From: Stutzerimonas stutzeri
GTDB taxonomy: Bacteria > Pseudomonadota > Gammaproteobacteria > Pseudomonadales > Pseudomonadaceae
Direction of reading: 5' to 3'
DNA: 64,000 nucleotides
NCBI RefSeq assembly: GCF_019090095.1
Contig: NZ_JAGQFP010000001.1
Coordinates: forward strand, 1,054,001 to 1,118,000
Part shown: piece after piece, positions 17,701 through 26,852 of the stretch
How positions within the stretch are numbered: position 1 is the first letter of the stretch
Layout: each line of letters begins with the position of its first letter
Notes under the pieces: model-generated
What the model was told of the DNA's origin: nothing
The model's database searches: none
Seen by the model: the letters and a program-made list of their open reading frames with translations, nothing else
Position numbers and translations under genes: made by a program

Positions 17701-19555
17701 CGTACGTGAACGCGAAGTCATGTATCCAGTACTCGCGGCCATCCTTACGGCGCAGGTGGAACGGGAACTCGCCCAGCACGCGCAACCCGAGGTTTTCCAG
17801 AATCGGCAGCATGTCCGATAACGGCAGCGGCGTGTTCATGTGGTAGAGCTTGCAGTGCAGGCGGTTTTCCACCGCTGTGATCGGCTGGTAGAAGCTCATC
17901 ACCAGCGGACGCTCTTCACTCAGGCTGAGCACGTGCTGCATGTCCACCGCCGCCGAATGCGGGGCGAACCGCTCACGGTAGCCGGCCGGAAAGCCCTTCG
18001 GGAATTCGGCGAGAATGCCGGTGCCCTGCGCCTCGCCGAACTGTTCGATGACCACGCTCGTGTAGTCGTCCTGCCAGGTGCGACAGGCTTGTACGACTTC
18101 GTTTTCCAGCTGGGCGGGATCGAACTGCACCTGCTTGTTCGGATCCAGGCGCAGCAGGAATTGCACGCGGATCAGCACCGATTCGGAGAAGTAGGTCGAG
18201 AACTCGCACCCGCTGGCCTCCAGGCGATCCATCAGCACTTGCTGAATCCGCAGACGGGTTTCGGTCGAATAACTGTCGCGCGGTACATAAGCCAGGCAGT
18301 AGCAGAACCGCCCATAAGGATCGATCCGCATGAACAGACGCAGCTTGTTGCGCTCCTGGATCTGCACGATGGCGATGGCCGTGCTGAACAGCTGGTCGAG
18401 CGTCATCTGGAACAGTTCGTCGCGCGGCAGGACTTCCAGTACCTGGATCAGCTCTTTGGCCAGGTGCGCCGAATCGTCGAACTGCGAGCGCCTCACCACT
18501 TCGGCCACTTTGCTGCGGATGTAGGGGATCCGCCGCACGCTCTGGGTATAGACCGAGGAGGTGAACAGCCCAAGGAAGCGGCATTCACGGACCACACGGC
18601 CTTGCTCGTCGAATTCGCGAATGGAGACGAAGTCCGGATACGCCGGCCGGTGCACCCGGCTCGGGGTCGCTGCCTTGGCGAACGACAGCAGCAGCGGCTC
18701 GCGAAGATAGGCCAGGGCCGGCGGCATGATCAGCTGATCGTCTTCCTCCAGCCCGGTCCGCAAGACGCGTGACAGGCCCAGTAGCGAGGACTCGTCGTAA
18801 ACGATGCGACCACCGTCACCCTGGTCGACCACGGTGAACTCCTCGTAGCCGAGGAAGGTGAAATGATCGTCGGCCAGCCAGCGCATGAAGTCTCGGCTTT
18901 CGGACAGTTCAGCCGCGTCGGCCAGCTGCAGCGTACCCAGACGGGCGTGGTGCTCTTCGGCTTTGGCCTTCATCGCCGGGAAATCGTTGACCGCCAGGCG
19001 GACCTCGGCCAGCACTCCGTGCAGCGACTGCTCGAGTTCGCGCAGCGCTGCGGCGCTGGCACAACGATCGATCTCGACGAATATCAGCGACTCGGCCTGG
19101 CTGCCTTCGCTGGCGCTGCCTTTGGGCAATAGCTCGATCAGGCTGCCGTCGGCGTCCCGACGCACCTGCAGCACGCTGTTTTGCAGCGTATGGATGGCGT
19201 AGCCGCGGCGCGTCAGCTCCATGCGCACCGAGTCGACGAGGAACGGCATGTCGGGATGAAGCACCTCGACCACGCTGTGGGTCGACTGCCAGCCGTGCTT
19301 CTCATAGTCCGGATTGAAGACGTGAACTTCCGGGGTGCCCGGGTCGAAGTGCTCCAGAAGGCGCCAACTGGCCAGCGTTGAGCCGACCAGGTCGCTCATG
19401 CGTCGCTCTGTCAGCTCGGGAAGAGCCACGATTCCGAAGAATTGCTCGGCGAAGAGTCCCACTTGTGGCAGGAGTTTCTCGTCGACATGCTGCGCCAACG
19501 CCACTTGCAGTTGTTGCTGAAAGTCGGCTTTGCTGGCAGCTGTAAAGAACGCCAT
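14708..19555 (-). CDS. gdhB: large NAD-specific glutamate dehydrogenase
   Basis: A 1615-residue member of the 180-kDa NAD-glutamate dehydrogenase class, which oxidatively deaminates glutamate to 2-oxoglutarate and ammonium. A long N-terminal regulatory half (ACT-like and unique regions) precedes the catalytic domain, where [42 protein letters not shown] and the NAD-binding region [15 protein letters not shown] can be read. The length fits this class, and no frameshift is seen. Monocistronic, ending at the terminator at 14636-14661. Confidence 0.96.
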   Translation of the reverse strand: [1615 protein letters not shown]

Positions 19556-19901
19556 TTTTTCGCTCCATTCTGGCTTGGAATTCGACTAAGGCAGTCGCGG
19601 CACCTGACTGGCAACGCAACGTGTAAGTTCCACGTTAGTTCAGCAAAACAGCGATTGCATGAACGCGGACCTACCCTTCTCTGGCGCCGCCAATGACGCA
19701 GCAGTCACATTTCTTTCGCGCCTGAATACGAATCGCCCGAGCGAGCGGTTGCGCGCCGCCTGACGCCAAGCCCAACGGCACGCAAAAGGCACCGCACGCC
19801 ACCGAAGTTGCCGAGCGGCGCATGGCTGCCACCTGGCAAATGAATTAAAGTCGTCGCCGTCGGGCATACGCCCCGACAAGCCTCCGCAGAAGAGTTCAAC
19901 G
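19556..19901. promoter_or_regulatory. divergent promoter region gdhB / moxR
   Basis: 346 bp between divergent genes. I see no gene and no strong dyad. Both promoters should lie here, but no -35/-10 pair is clear enough to assign. Confidence 0.4.
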
Positions 19902-20861
19902 ATGGATCACCGTGAAGCCATAGTCGCGCTGCGACAGTTTCTTTCAACCCAGATTCTCGGCCAGGAACGGCTGGTGGAGCGGCTGCTGGTCGCCTTGCTC
20001 GCCGACGGCCATCTGCTTGTGGAGGGTGCCCCTGGGCTGGCGAAGACCCGGGCGATCAAGGAGCTGGCCGGCGGCCTGGAAGCCGAGTTCCATCGCATTC
20101 AGTTCACGCCCGACCTGCTGCCGGCCGACATTACTGGTACCGAAATCTATCGGCCTGAGACCGGCAGCTTCGTCTTCCAGCAAGGGCCGATCTTCCACAA
20201 CCTGGTGCTGGCCGACGAGATTAACCGCGCCCCGGCCAAGGTCCAGTCGGCGTTGCTCGAGGCGATGGCCGAGCGCCAGGTCAGCGTAGGACGCAGCACC
20301 TACGACCTGTCGCCGCTGTTTCTGGTCATGGCCACCCAGAACCCGATCGAGCAGGAAGGCACCTACCCGTTACCCGAGGCCCAGCTCGACCGCTTCCTGC
20401 TGCATGTGAAACTCGGTTTTCCGGACGCCTCGGTGGAACGGCGGATCCTGCAGCAGGCGCGTGGTGAGGCCATCAACGGCGAAACCCCACCCGAGCACCG
20501 CGTCTCCCAGCAAGCCATCTTTGCCGCTCGCAAAGAGATCCTGGGCCTGTACATGGCCGATGCGGTCGAGGAATACCTGGTACAGCTGGTCATGGCGACC
20601 CGCACGCCGGCCAAGTTCGATGCCGAGCTCGCCGGTTGGATTGCCTACGGCGCCAGTCCGCGCGGCTCGATCTCGCTGGATCGTTGCGCCCGCGCCCACG
20701 CCTGGCTCGCCGGCCGTGACTTCGTCAGTCCCGAAGACATTCAAGCCATGCTGTTCGATGTGCTGCGCCACCGGCTCATCCTCTCGTTCGAAGCGGAGGC
20801 CGCCGGTATCGATCAGGACCGCGTCCTGCAGCGCATCCTCGACGTGGTGGCGGTGGCCTGA
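19902..20861 (+). CDS. MoxR-family AAA+ ATPase
   Basis: A 319-residue AAA+ chaperone-type ATPase. Walker A GAPGLAKT is at residues 42-49, Walker B LVLADEIN at 101-108, sensor 1 in ATQNPIEQEGTYPLPEAQLDRF, and the sensor 2 region near YGASPRGSISL. MoxR proteins typically act with VWA-domain partners, which follow here. First gene of a six-gene operon in which each gene overlaps the next; the stop and the next ATG overlap at 20861. Confidence 0.93.
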   Translation: MDHREAIVALRQFLSTQILGQERLVERLLVALLADGHLLVEGAPGLAKTRAIKELAGGLEAEFHRIQFTPDLLPADITGTEIYRPETGSFVFQQGPIFHNLVLADEINRAPAKVQSALLEAMAERQVSVGRSTYDLSPLFLVMATQNPIEQEGTYPLPEAQLDRFLLHVKLGFPDASVERRILQQARGEAINGETPPEHRVSQQAIFAARKEILGLYMADAVEEYLVQLVMATRTPAKFDAELAGWIAYGASPRGSISLDRCARAHAWLAGRDFVSPEDIQAMLFDVLRHRLILSFEAEAAGIDQDRVLQRILDVVAVA

Positions 20862-21829
20862 TGCCCCCCTCGCCTTCATCCGACCGTGCGCAGGCCGACG
20901 CTGCGCAGACGGGCGTGCGCGTGGGCCTCGCCGCGCTGATCGACATGCGGCATCGGGTTCGCGAAGTCCCGCTGTTCTCGACGCCGCATCGCCGCAGCCC
21001 ACTGGTCGGCCTGCATCACTCCAAGCTCCGCGGGCGCGGTGTGGATTTCGATCAGGTGCGCATCTATCAGGCCGGGGACGACGTCCGCACCATCGATTGG
21101 CGGGTCACGGCGCGCACTCAAGAGCCGCATACCAAGCTGTTTCATGAAGAACGTGAACGTCCGATCTACATCCTGGTGGAACAGAGTCCTCGGCTGTTTT
21201 TCGGCAGCGGGCTGGCTTTCAAGTCGGTATTGGCCGCGCAGGCGGCCAGCCTGGTGGGGTGGGCAGCACTGAGCCACAACGACCGGGTCGGTGGCCTGGT
21301 CTTCGGTCACGGCGAACATCACGAGATCAAACCTCGGCGCAGCAAGCAAAGTCTGCTGCAATTGCTCGACCGTTTGGCCCGCGCCAATGCCGGCTTGAAT
21401 GCCGATCAGAGCAGCGACCCGGATGCGTTCGGGCTGGCCCTGAGACGTGCTCGCGAAGTCCTGCGCCCCGGAAGTCTGGCGGTGGTCATCTGCGACGAGC
21501 GTGCCCTCGGCGATGCCGCCGAGCAGCAGTTGACCCTGCTCGCCCGTCACGTCGACCTGCTGATGGTTCCGGTGTTCGATCCGCTCGACCATGCCTTGCC
21601 GGCGGCCGGGCTGCTGCGCTTCGCCCAGTTCGGTGCCCGCCTGGATCTGGACAGCCATGACCCACTCATACGCCAGGCCTACCGCAGTCAGGGTGAAGCG
21701 CGTAGTGCACGGTGGCAGCGCCTCGCCGATCGCCTGCGTTTGCCGCTGATGCCGCTGGATACCCAGCGTGACCTGATCGATCAATTGCGCGAACACCTCA
21801 GCGTGCAGCATCCCGGAGCACCGCGATGA
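20861..21829 (+). CDS. DUF58 domain protein
   Basis: A 322-residue protein with the DUF58 signature DDVRTIDWRVTARTQEPHTKLFHEERERP around residues 75-105, followed by a VWA-like fold. It usually sits beside MoxR in such operons. The exact role is not known. Translationally coupled on both sides (1-nt overlap upstream, ATGA downstream). Confidence 0.9.
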   Translation: MPPSPSSDRAQADAAQTGVRVGLAALIDMRHRVREVPLFSTPHRRSPLVGLHHSKLRGRGVDFDQVRIYQAGDDVRTIDWRVTARTQEPHTKLFHEERERPIYILVEQSPRLFFGSGLAFKSVLAAQAASLVGWAALSHNDRVGGLVFGHGEHHEIKPRRSKQSLLQLLDRLARANAGLNADQSSDPDAFGLALRRAREVLRPGSLAVVICDERALGDAAEQQLTLLARHVDLLMVPVFDPLDHALPAAGLLRFAQFGARLDLDSHDPLIRQAYRSQGEARSARWQRLADRLRLPLMPLDTQRDLIDQLREHLSVQHPGAPR

Positions 21830-22320
21830 GCACGCTCGACCAACTCGAGCCGTTGATTGCCCCACCCGCAATCAGTGCTTGGCCTCCGGCGCCCGGTTGG
21901 TGGTTCCTGGCGGCCCTCTTGCTCAGCGTCCTCCTGTTGTTCCGCTTGCGTCCCTGGCAACGCAGGAGTCCGGCGCGGGCAACGGATGCCGAAACGCCTA
22001 TCGACCCCCAGCGGCAGATCGCGCTGGACGAGCTCGCGCAGTTGGCCAAACCCTACGGCGGCGCCCCGGCCAACCAGTGGCTCCAGCAGCTCAACGCCCT
22101 GCTCAAACGACTCTGCCGCACCCGCTACCCGAACGATAATCCTCACACGCTCAGCGGACGTGCCTGGCTGGCATTTCTCGACAGCCGGTGTCCGGCCGCC
22201 GGGCTGACGCGCTGGATGATTCTGGTCGATGGCGTCTACCGCGCCGATTGCAGACTGGACGACAAGGCTATCCAGAACCTCGAGCAATCCGTGCAGATAT
22301 GGATTCGCAAGCATGTTTGA
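21826..22320 (+). CDS. DUF4381 membrane protein
   Basis: A 164-residue protein with one transmembrane segment (WWFLAALLLSVLLLFRL, residues 25-41) and a cytoplasmic tail with ALDELAQLAKPYGGAPANQWLQQLNALLKRL, as in DUF4381 proteins of MoxR-Bat operons. Function unknown. Overlaps both neighbours. Confidence 0.85.
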   Translation: MSTLDQLEPLIAPPAISAWPPAPGWWFLAALLLSVLLLFRLRPWQRRSPARATDAETPIDPQRQIALDELAQLAKPYGGAPANQWLQQLNALLKRLCRTRYPNDNPHTLSGRAWLAFLDSRCPAAGLTRWMILVDGVYRADCRLDDKAIQNLEQSVQIWIRKHV

Positions 22321-23326
22321 ACTGGCGTGGCCGTGGGTATTCGTGCTGCTGCCATTGCCCTGGGTGATGCGCTGGTTGCTGCCCGCCGCGGACAGCGGCG
22401 ACGCGGCCCTGAAAGTCAGTTTCCTCAGCGAGCTCGAGTCATTGGCCGGCCGTCGCGCGTCCGTCAGCCTGCCCGCCTGGCGGCAGCAGCTGCCCTACCT
22501 GGTGGTCTGGTTGCTGCTGCTGTTCGCAGCCTCCCGCCCGCAATGGCTCGGCGAACCGCTGCCCTTGCCCACCAGTGGCCGTGACCTGTTGCTGGCAGTG
22601 GATGTGTCCGGATCGATGGACTACCCGGACATGCACTGGCAAGACGATGAAATCAGTCGTCTGGAACTGGTCAAGCATCTGCTCGGCGAGTTCATCAGCG
22701 AGCGCCGCGGTGACCGGGTCGGTTTGATCCTCTTCGGCAGCAAGGCCTACTTGCAGGCCCCGCTGACGTTCGATCGCCAGACCGTACGAACCTGGCTCGA
22801 CGAGGCTGTCGTGGGCATCGCTGGCAACAACACGGCCATCGGCGATGCGATCGGCCTGGCGATCAAGCGGCTGCGCGAACGCCCGGCACAGAGCCGAGTC
22901 CTGGTATTGGTCACCGATGGCGCCAACAACGGCGGAGAAATCGACCCGGTGCTGGCCTCGCGGCTGGCGGCGGCCGAAGGGATCAAGATCCATACCATCG
23001 GTATCGGCGCCGATGCCCAGGCCGGGGGCGTCCTCCAGCATTTCGGCATGGTGGGTGCCGAGCTGGACGAAGCAACCCTGAGGGCGATCGCCGAGCAAAC
23101 CGGAGGGCGCTATTTCCGCGCCCGGTCGAGCGACGAGTTACAGGCCATCGGCGCGACGCTCGACGAGCTCGAGCCGACCGCGCAGCAACCGGCCCAAGCA
23201 CGCATCGCCGAAGCGCTCTATGCCTGGCCGCTCTCGGCCGCGTTGTTGATCAGTCTGCTGCTGGTGGCCAATCGTCTTTGGCGGCCATCGCTGCGGCATC
23301 TTCTCTGGCGCAGAGAGCAGCCATGA
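22313..23326 (+). CDS. VWA-domain membrane protein, BatA-like
   Basis: A 337-residue protein. Transmembrane segments lie near residues 5-22 and 58-73 and at the C-terminus (WPLSAALLISLLLVANRLW). The periplasmic/cytoplasmic VWA domain has an intact metal-ion site DVSGS (Asp97, Ser99, Ser101). ATG 22313 overlaps the DUF4381 gene by 8 nt. BatA-type proteins are linked to stress or aerotolerance in other bacteria (family knowledge; untested here). Confidence 0.9.
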   Translation: MFELAWPWVFVLLPLPWVMRWLLPAADSGDAALKVSFLSELESLAGRRASVSLPAWRQQLPYLVVWLLLLFAASRPQWLGEPLPLPTSGRDLLLAVDVSGSMDYPDMHWQDDEISRLELVKHLLGEFISERRGDRVGLILFGSKAYLQAPLTFDRQTVRTWLDEAVVGIAGNNTAIGDAIGLAIKRLRERPAQSRVLVLVTDGANNGGEIDPVLASRLAAAEGIKIHTIGIGADAQAGGVLQHFGMVGAELDEATLRAIAEQTGGRYFRARSSDELQAIGATLDELEPTAQQPAQARIAEALYAWPLSAALLISLLLVANRLWRPSLRHLLWRREQP

Positions 23327-25053
23327 TCGAACTCGTGCCCCATCTGCTCAGGCCGTTCTGGCTGTTGATCCTGCCGCTGCCCCTCTGGTTGCTGTGGCGG
23401 CTCTGGCATCGCCAGCGGCAGATCGGCCGCTGGCAGCGCCTGTTGCCCGAAGCGTTCCATGCGGCGTTGCTCACGCGTGGCAGGCTACGCAACAGCAGGC
23501 GTCCCTGGCTGGTGCTCGGCTCGGCCTGGCTGTTGGCATGCCTGGCGCTGCTCGGACCGAGCTGGCAGCAGGCCGAACAGCCTCGGCTGTCACGTGCCGA
23601 CCCGCTGGTGGTATTGCTCGACACAACGCCGGCCATGCTCGCAGCCGACGTCCAGCCCAACCGGTTGGAACAGGCCAAACGCAAGATTCTCGACCTGCTG
23701 CGGGCGCGCCAGGATGCCCAGACCGCAGTCATCGCATTTGCCGGCAGCGCGCATGTTCTGGTGCCGCTCTCCAATGACATCACCACCACACAGAATCTGC
23801 TGGATGCCCTGCAGCCCACCCTGATGCCTGAGCCCGGGCACCGCGCGGATCTGGCCGTGCAAGGCGGCCTCGAGTTGCTCGAGCAAGGGGCGAACGGGCG
23901 TGGACGGCTGTTGCTGATCGGCAGCAGCCTGGACGCACAGGAGCGTGACGGCATCGCCACGTTGCTCGGTGAGAGCGGGCAACAGCTGCTGATGCTCGGC
24001 ATCGGTACCGAGCAAGGGGCGCCCATCGCCAGGGAAGACGGCAGCTTCCTGAAGGATGACGCGGGCGCGATCCTGATCCCGCGACTGAATGAACGCACCC
24101 TGCGCCGTTTCGCTACCGAGCTCGGCGGCCGCTATCAAGGTGCCCGTATCGATGACGGCGACCTGCGCAGCCTCGGCCTGCTGGAGCGCAACGGTGAACT
24201 GCTGAACCAGGACGACACCACCCAGCTGGATAGCTGGTTGGACCAAGGCTACTGGCTGCTGCTTCCCTTGCTGTTGCTGGCGGCATGTGCGGGACGGCGC
24301 GGCTGGCTGTTCTGCCTGCCACTGCTGATCACGGCCATGCCGCAGCCGGCCAGTGCGCTGACATTGCAAGACCTTTGGTTGCGTCCGGATCAGCAAGGCA
24401 TGCGCCTGCTGCAAGCGCAGCGCCCGGCTGACGCGGCGCAGCGATTCGAGGACCCGCAGTGGCAGGGCTATGCCCGCTATCAGGCCGGTGATTTTGCCGG
24501 CGCCGCCGAGCAATTCGCCAAGGGCGATACCCCCTCGGCGCACTTCAACCGCGGCAACGCGTTGGCCCACAACGATGAGCTGCAGGCCGCGATCGAAGCG
24601 TATGATCAGGCGCTGGAACTCGACCCGGATCTGGAACCGGCCCGTCGCAACAAGGCCATCGTCGAGGCACTCCTGCGTCAGCGCGAGCAACAGGCGCAGC
24701 AGGAGCAGCCCTCCGAGAGCCCTCCGCAGGAACCGAACTCCGCCGACCAGAGCGAACCACCGCCAGCGCCCGGTAGTCCTGCCGTGAACCGGCGTGACGC
24801 CAGCGAAGCACCCGATCAGCAGGAGCCGGGCAACGCTGACGAAGCGTCGGATGCCCTGCCGACCCAGCCGCCAGCGGCAAACGAACAGGGCGAGCCGCAG
24901 GGTATGCCGGAGCAGCCGCGCGAAGCCGCCGTCGATCCGGAGCAGGACCAGGCGCTGGCGCAATGGCTGCGCAGGATTCCGGACAACCCCGGCGAGCTGC
25001 TACGTCGCAAGTTTCTCCTCGAACAACGCAAGCGCCAGGAGCTGAATCGATGA
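23323..25053 (+). CDS. VWA + TPR protein, BatB/BatC fusion
   Basis: A 576-residue protein. Two N-terminal transmembrane segments, a VWA domain (about residues 75-290), a further membrane segment (WLLLPLLLLAACAG), TPR-like repeats (about residues 375-450) and a Q/P/E-rich low-complexity tail follow in order, joining what are separate BatB and BatC genes elsewhere. The VWA metal site reads LDTTPAM instead of DxSxS, so canonical metal binding may be lost. Starts at ATG 23323, overlapping the batA stop. Confidence 0.88.
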   Translation: MIELVPHLLRPFWLLILPLPLWLLWRLWHRQRQIGRWQRLLPEAFHAALLTRGRLRNSRRPWLVLGSAWLLACLALLGPSWQQAEQPRLSRADPLVVLLDTTPAMLAADVQPNRLEQAKRKILDLLRARQDAQTAVIAFAGSAHVLVPLSNDITTTQNLLDALQPTLMPEPGHRADLAVQGGLELLEQGANGRGRLLLIGSSLDAQERDGIATLLGESGQQLLMLGIGTEQGAPIAREDGSFLKDDAGAILIPRLNERTLRRFATELGGRYQGARIDDGDLRSLGLLERNGELLNQDDTTQLDSWLDQGYWLLLPLLLLAACAGRRGWLFCLPLLITAMPQPASALTLQDLWLRPDQQGMRLLQAQRPADAAQRFEDPQWQGYARYQAGDFAGAAEQFAKGDTPSAHFNRGNALAHNDELQAAIEAYDQALELDPDLEPARRNKAIVEALLRQREQQAQQEQPSESPPQEPNSADQSEPPPAPGSPAVNRRDASEAPDQQEPGNADEASDALPTQPPAANEQGEPQGMPEQPREAAVDPEQDQALAQWLRRIPDNPGELLRRKFLLEQRKRQELNR

Positions 25054-26672
25054 CGCGGGTGACCTTATTGCTGTTAGCGCTGCTGCTCGCCTGCCAGGCC
25101 AGCGCGGCGACGTTGGTCGCGCGAGTCGATCGTACGCAGCTAAGCCTGGACGAAACCGTTGAGCTCACCTTGGAGACCAGTGACACCACGGTGTTCGGCA
25201 AGCCGGATCTGCAACCGCTCGACGGACTCTTCCGGGTGCTCGGAACGCGGCAGACAAACGGGCTCTCCAGCAGCTACGGCGAAACGCGGGCTGTCACCCA
25301 GTGGCTGATCACGCTGCAACCCCAGCGGACCGGTTACGTCGTCATTCCTCCGTTGCAGCTGGGCGACTGGCGCAGCGAGGCCATCATGCTCAACGTCAGC
25401 GAGTCCAGCGCCGAGGGCGGCGACAAGCTCGCCCCGATCTTCATCGACTCCAGCCTCGACAAGGAAAGCGTCTACGTGCAGGCGCAGGTGGTGCTGACCC
25501 TGCGTATCTATCATTCCGTCTCGCTCTACGACGACAGCACCCTGTCGCCCCTGCAATTCGGCGACGCGCTGGTCGAACGTCTCGGCGAACCGCGTACTTA
25601 CGAGAAGGACATCAACGGCATCCGCCATGGCGTGATCGAGATCCGCTATGCGCTGTATCCACAGAGAAGTGGCACGCTGACCATCCCCGCCCAGCTGTTC
25701 AGCGCAACCACGGTCGCTCCCAGCGGCGACTACTACGGCTCCCGTTTCGGCAAGACGACCCAGGTCAAATCGCCGGAGATCCCACTGCAGGTCAAGCCCA
25801 AGCCCGCTGATTACCCCGAGGATGCGCCCTGGCTACCGGCTGCCAACCTGACCCTGGTCGAAGCCTGGAGTCCGCAGCCGCAGGACGCACAGCTGGGCGA
25901 AGCCCTGACCCGCAGCCTGCTGCTCAAAGCAGAGGGGCTGTCCAGCGCCCAACTGCCTCCGATCGAGCCGCCGCCAGTACCGGGCCTACGGCGTTACCCC
26001 GACCAACCAAGCCTGAACGACACGGTGAACGAGAACGGCATTACCGGCAGCCGGGAGCAGCGCGAGGCACTGGTGGCGAGCGACGCCGGCGACTACCGGC
26101 TGCCGGCCACCGAAGTCGTCTGGTGGAACACCGTGGCAGATCGGCTCGAGCGCACCACGCTTGCCGAACGCACCCTGCAGGTCGCCGAAAATCCCGAACT
26201 CCAGCAAGCCGCCCTCGAAGAGGCCGATGTGGCTCATCCGTTGTCACCGCCGCGGCGGTTGTGGCCATGGCAGTTGAGCAGCGCGGTACTGGCCCTGACC
26301 ACCCTGCTCGGGTTCGGCCTGTGGCTGCGGGCGCGCAGTCAGCCAGCGGTGGTCCGCACGGTGCAGAGCGGCCCGACGCCACGCAGCCTGCTGGACGATC
26401 TCAAGCGCGCCTGTCTGGCCAACGACACCCAGGCAACACGTCATGCGCTGGACGCCTGGGCACGCCAGCAACCGGAAACCCTGGCGGAAATGGCGGCACG
26501 CTTCGTTCCGCTCTCGGACGCCCTGGATGGCCTGAACGGCGCGCTCTACAGCGAAACCGGCCAGCGCTGGCAAGGCGAAGCGCTATGGCAGGCGATCCAG
26601 AGCCTCCCAGCCGCGCGGCCGACAACCGGCGAGGCGGCGTCCGGGGCCTTGCCGCCACTGTATCCACGCTGA
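25050..26672 (+). CDS. BatD-like periplasmic/membrane protein
   Basis: A 540-residue protein. A signal peptide (MTRVTLLLLALLLACQASA) is followed by beta-rich periplasmic oxygen-tolerance (BatD-type) repeats and a transmembrane helix near residues 410-428 (WQLSSAVLALTTLLGFGLWL), with a cytoplasmic helical tail. ATGA overlap with the preceding gene. Last gene of the moxR-bat operon; no terminator could be identified after it. Confidence 0.87.
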   Translation: MTRVTLLLLALLLACQASAATLVARVDRTQLSLDETVELTLETSDTTVFGKPDLQPLDGLFRVLGTRQTNGLSSSYGETRAVTQWLITLQPQRTGYVVIPPLQLGDWRSEAIMLNVSESSAEGGDKLAPIFIDSSLDKESVYVQAQVVLTLRIYHSVSLYDDSTLSPLQFGDALVERLGEPRTYEKDINGIRHGVIEIRYALYPQRSGTLTIPAQLFSATTVAPSGDYYGSRFGKTTQVKSPEIPLQVKPKPADYPEDAPWLPAANLTLVEAWSPQPQDAQLGEALTRSLLLKAEGLSSAQLPPIEPPPVPGLRRYPDQPSLNDTVNENGITGSREQREALVASDAGDYRLPATEVVWWNTVADRLERTTLAERTLQVAENPELQQAALEEADVAHPLSPPRRLWPWQLSSAVLALTTLLGFGLWLRARSQPAVVRTVQSGPTPRSLLDDLKRACLANDTQATRHALDAWARQQPETLAEMAARFVPLSDALDGLNGALYSETGQRWQGEALWQAIQSLPAARPTTGEAASGALPPLYPR

Positions 26673-26765
26673 CGACAGGCCCCACGCAACGCGAACCAAA
26701 CCGCGTCGCCGGCGCCGCGGCTCGCCCAGGCGGCGCGAGCACAACGGCACTGGACAGCAGGACCT

Positions 26766-26781
26766 TGGCATATGGCTTGCT
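26766..26781 (+). promoter_or_regulatory. sigma-54 (-24/-12) promoter of nasST
   Basis: TGGCATATGGCTTGCT has GG at 26767-26768 and GC at 26779-26780, with exactly 10 nt between them, close to the RpoN consensus. Transcription should start near 26792. This rules out the upstream in-frame ATG at 26772 as the nasS start. Confidence 0.75.
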
Positions 26782-26852
26782 TTGCAGGCCACATGATCAT
26801 CCACACCCGAGTCGCTTCCCCGCGATGGGTGCCTTTCGAAGGTCCTGCCTGT

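Noticed and set aside
26772..26852. Upstream ATG 26772 as nasS start (434 residues)
   Set aside because: It lies inside the sigma-54 promoter element, so it would not be in the transcript.
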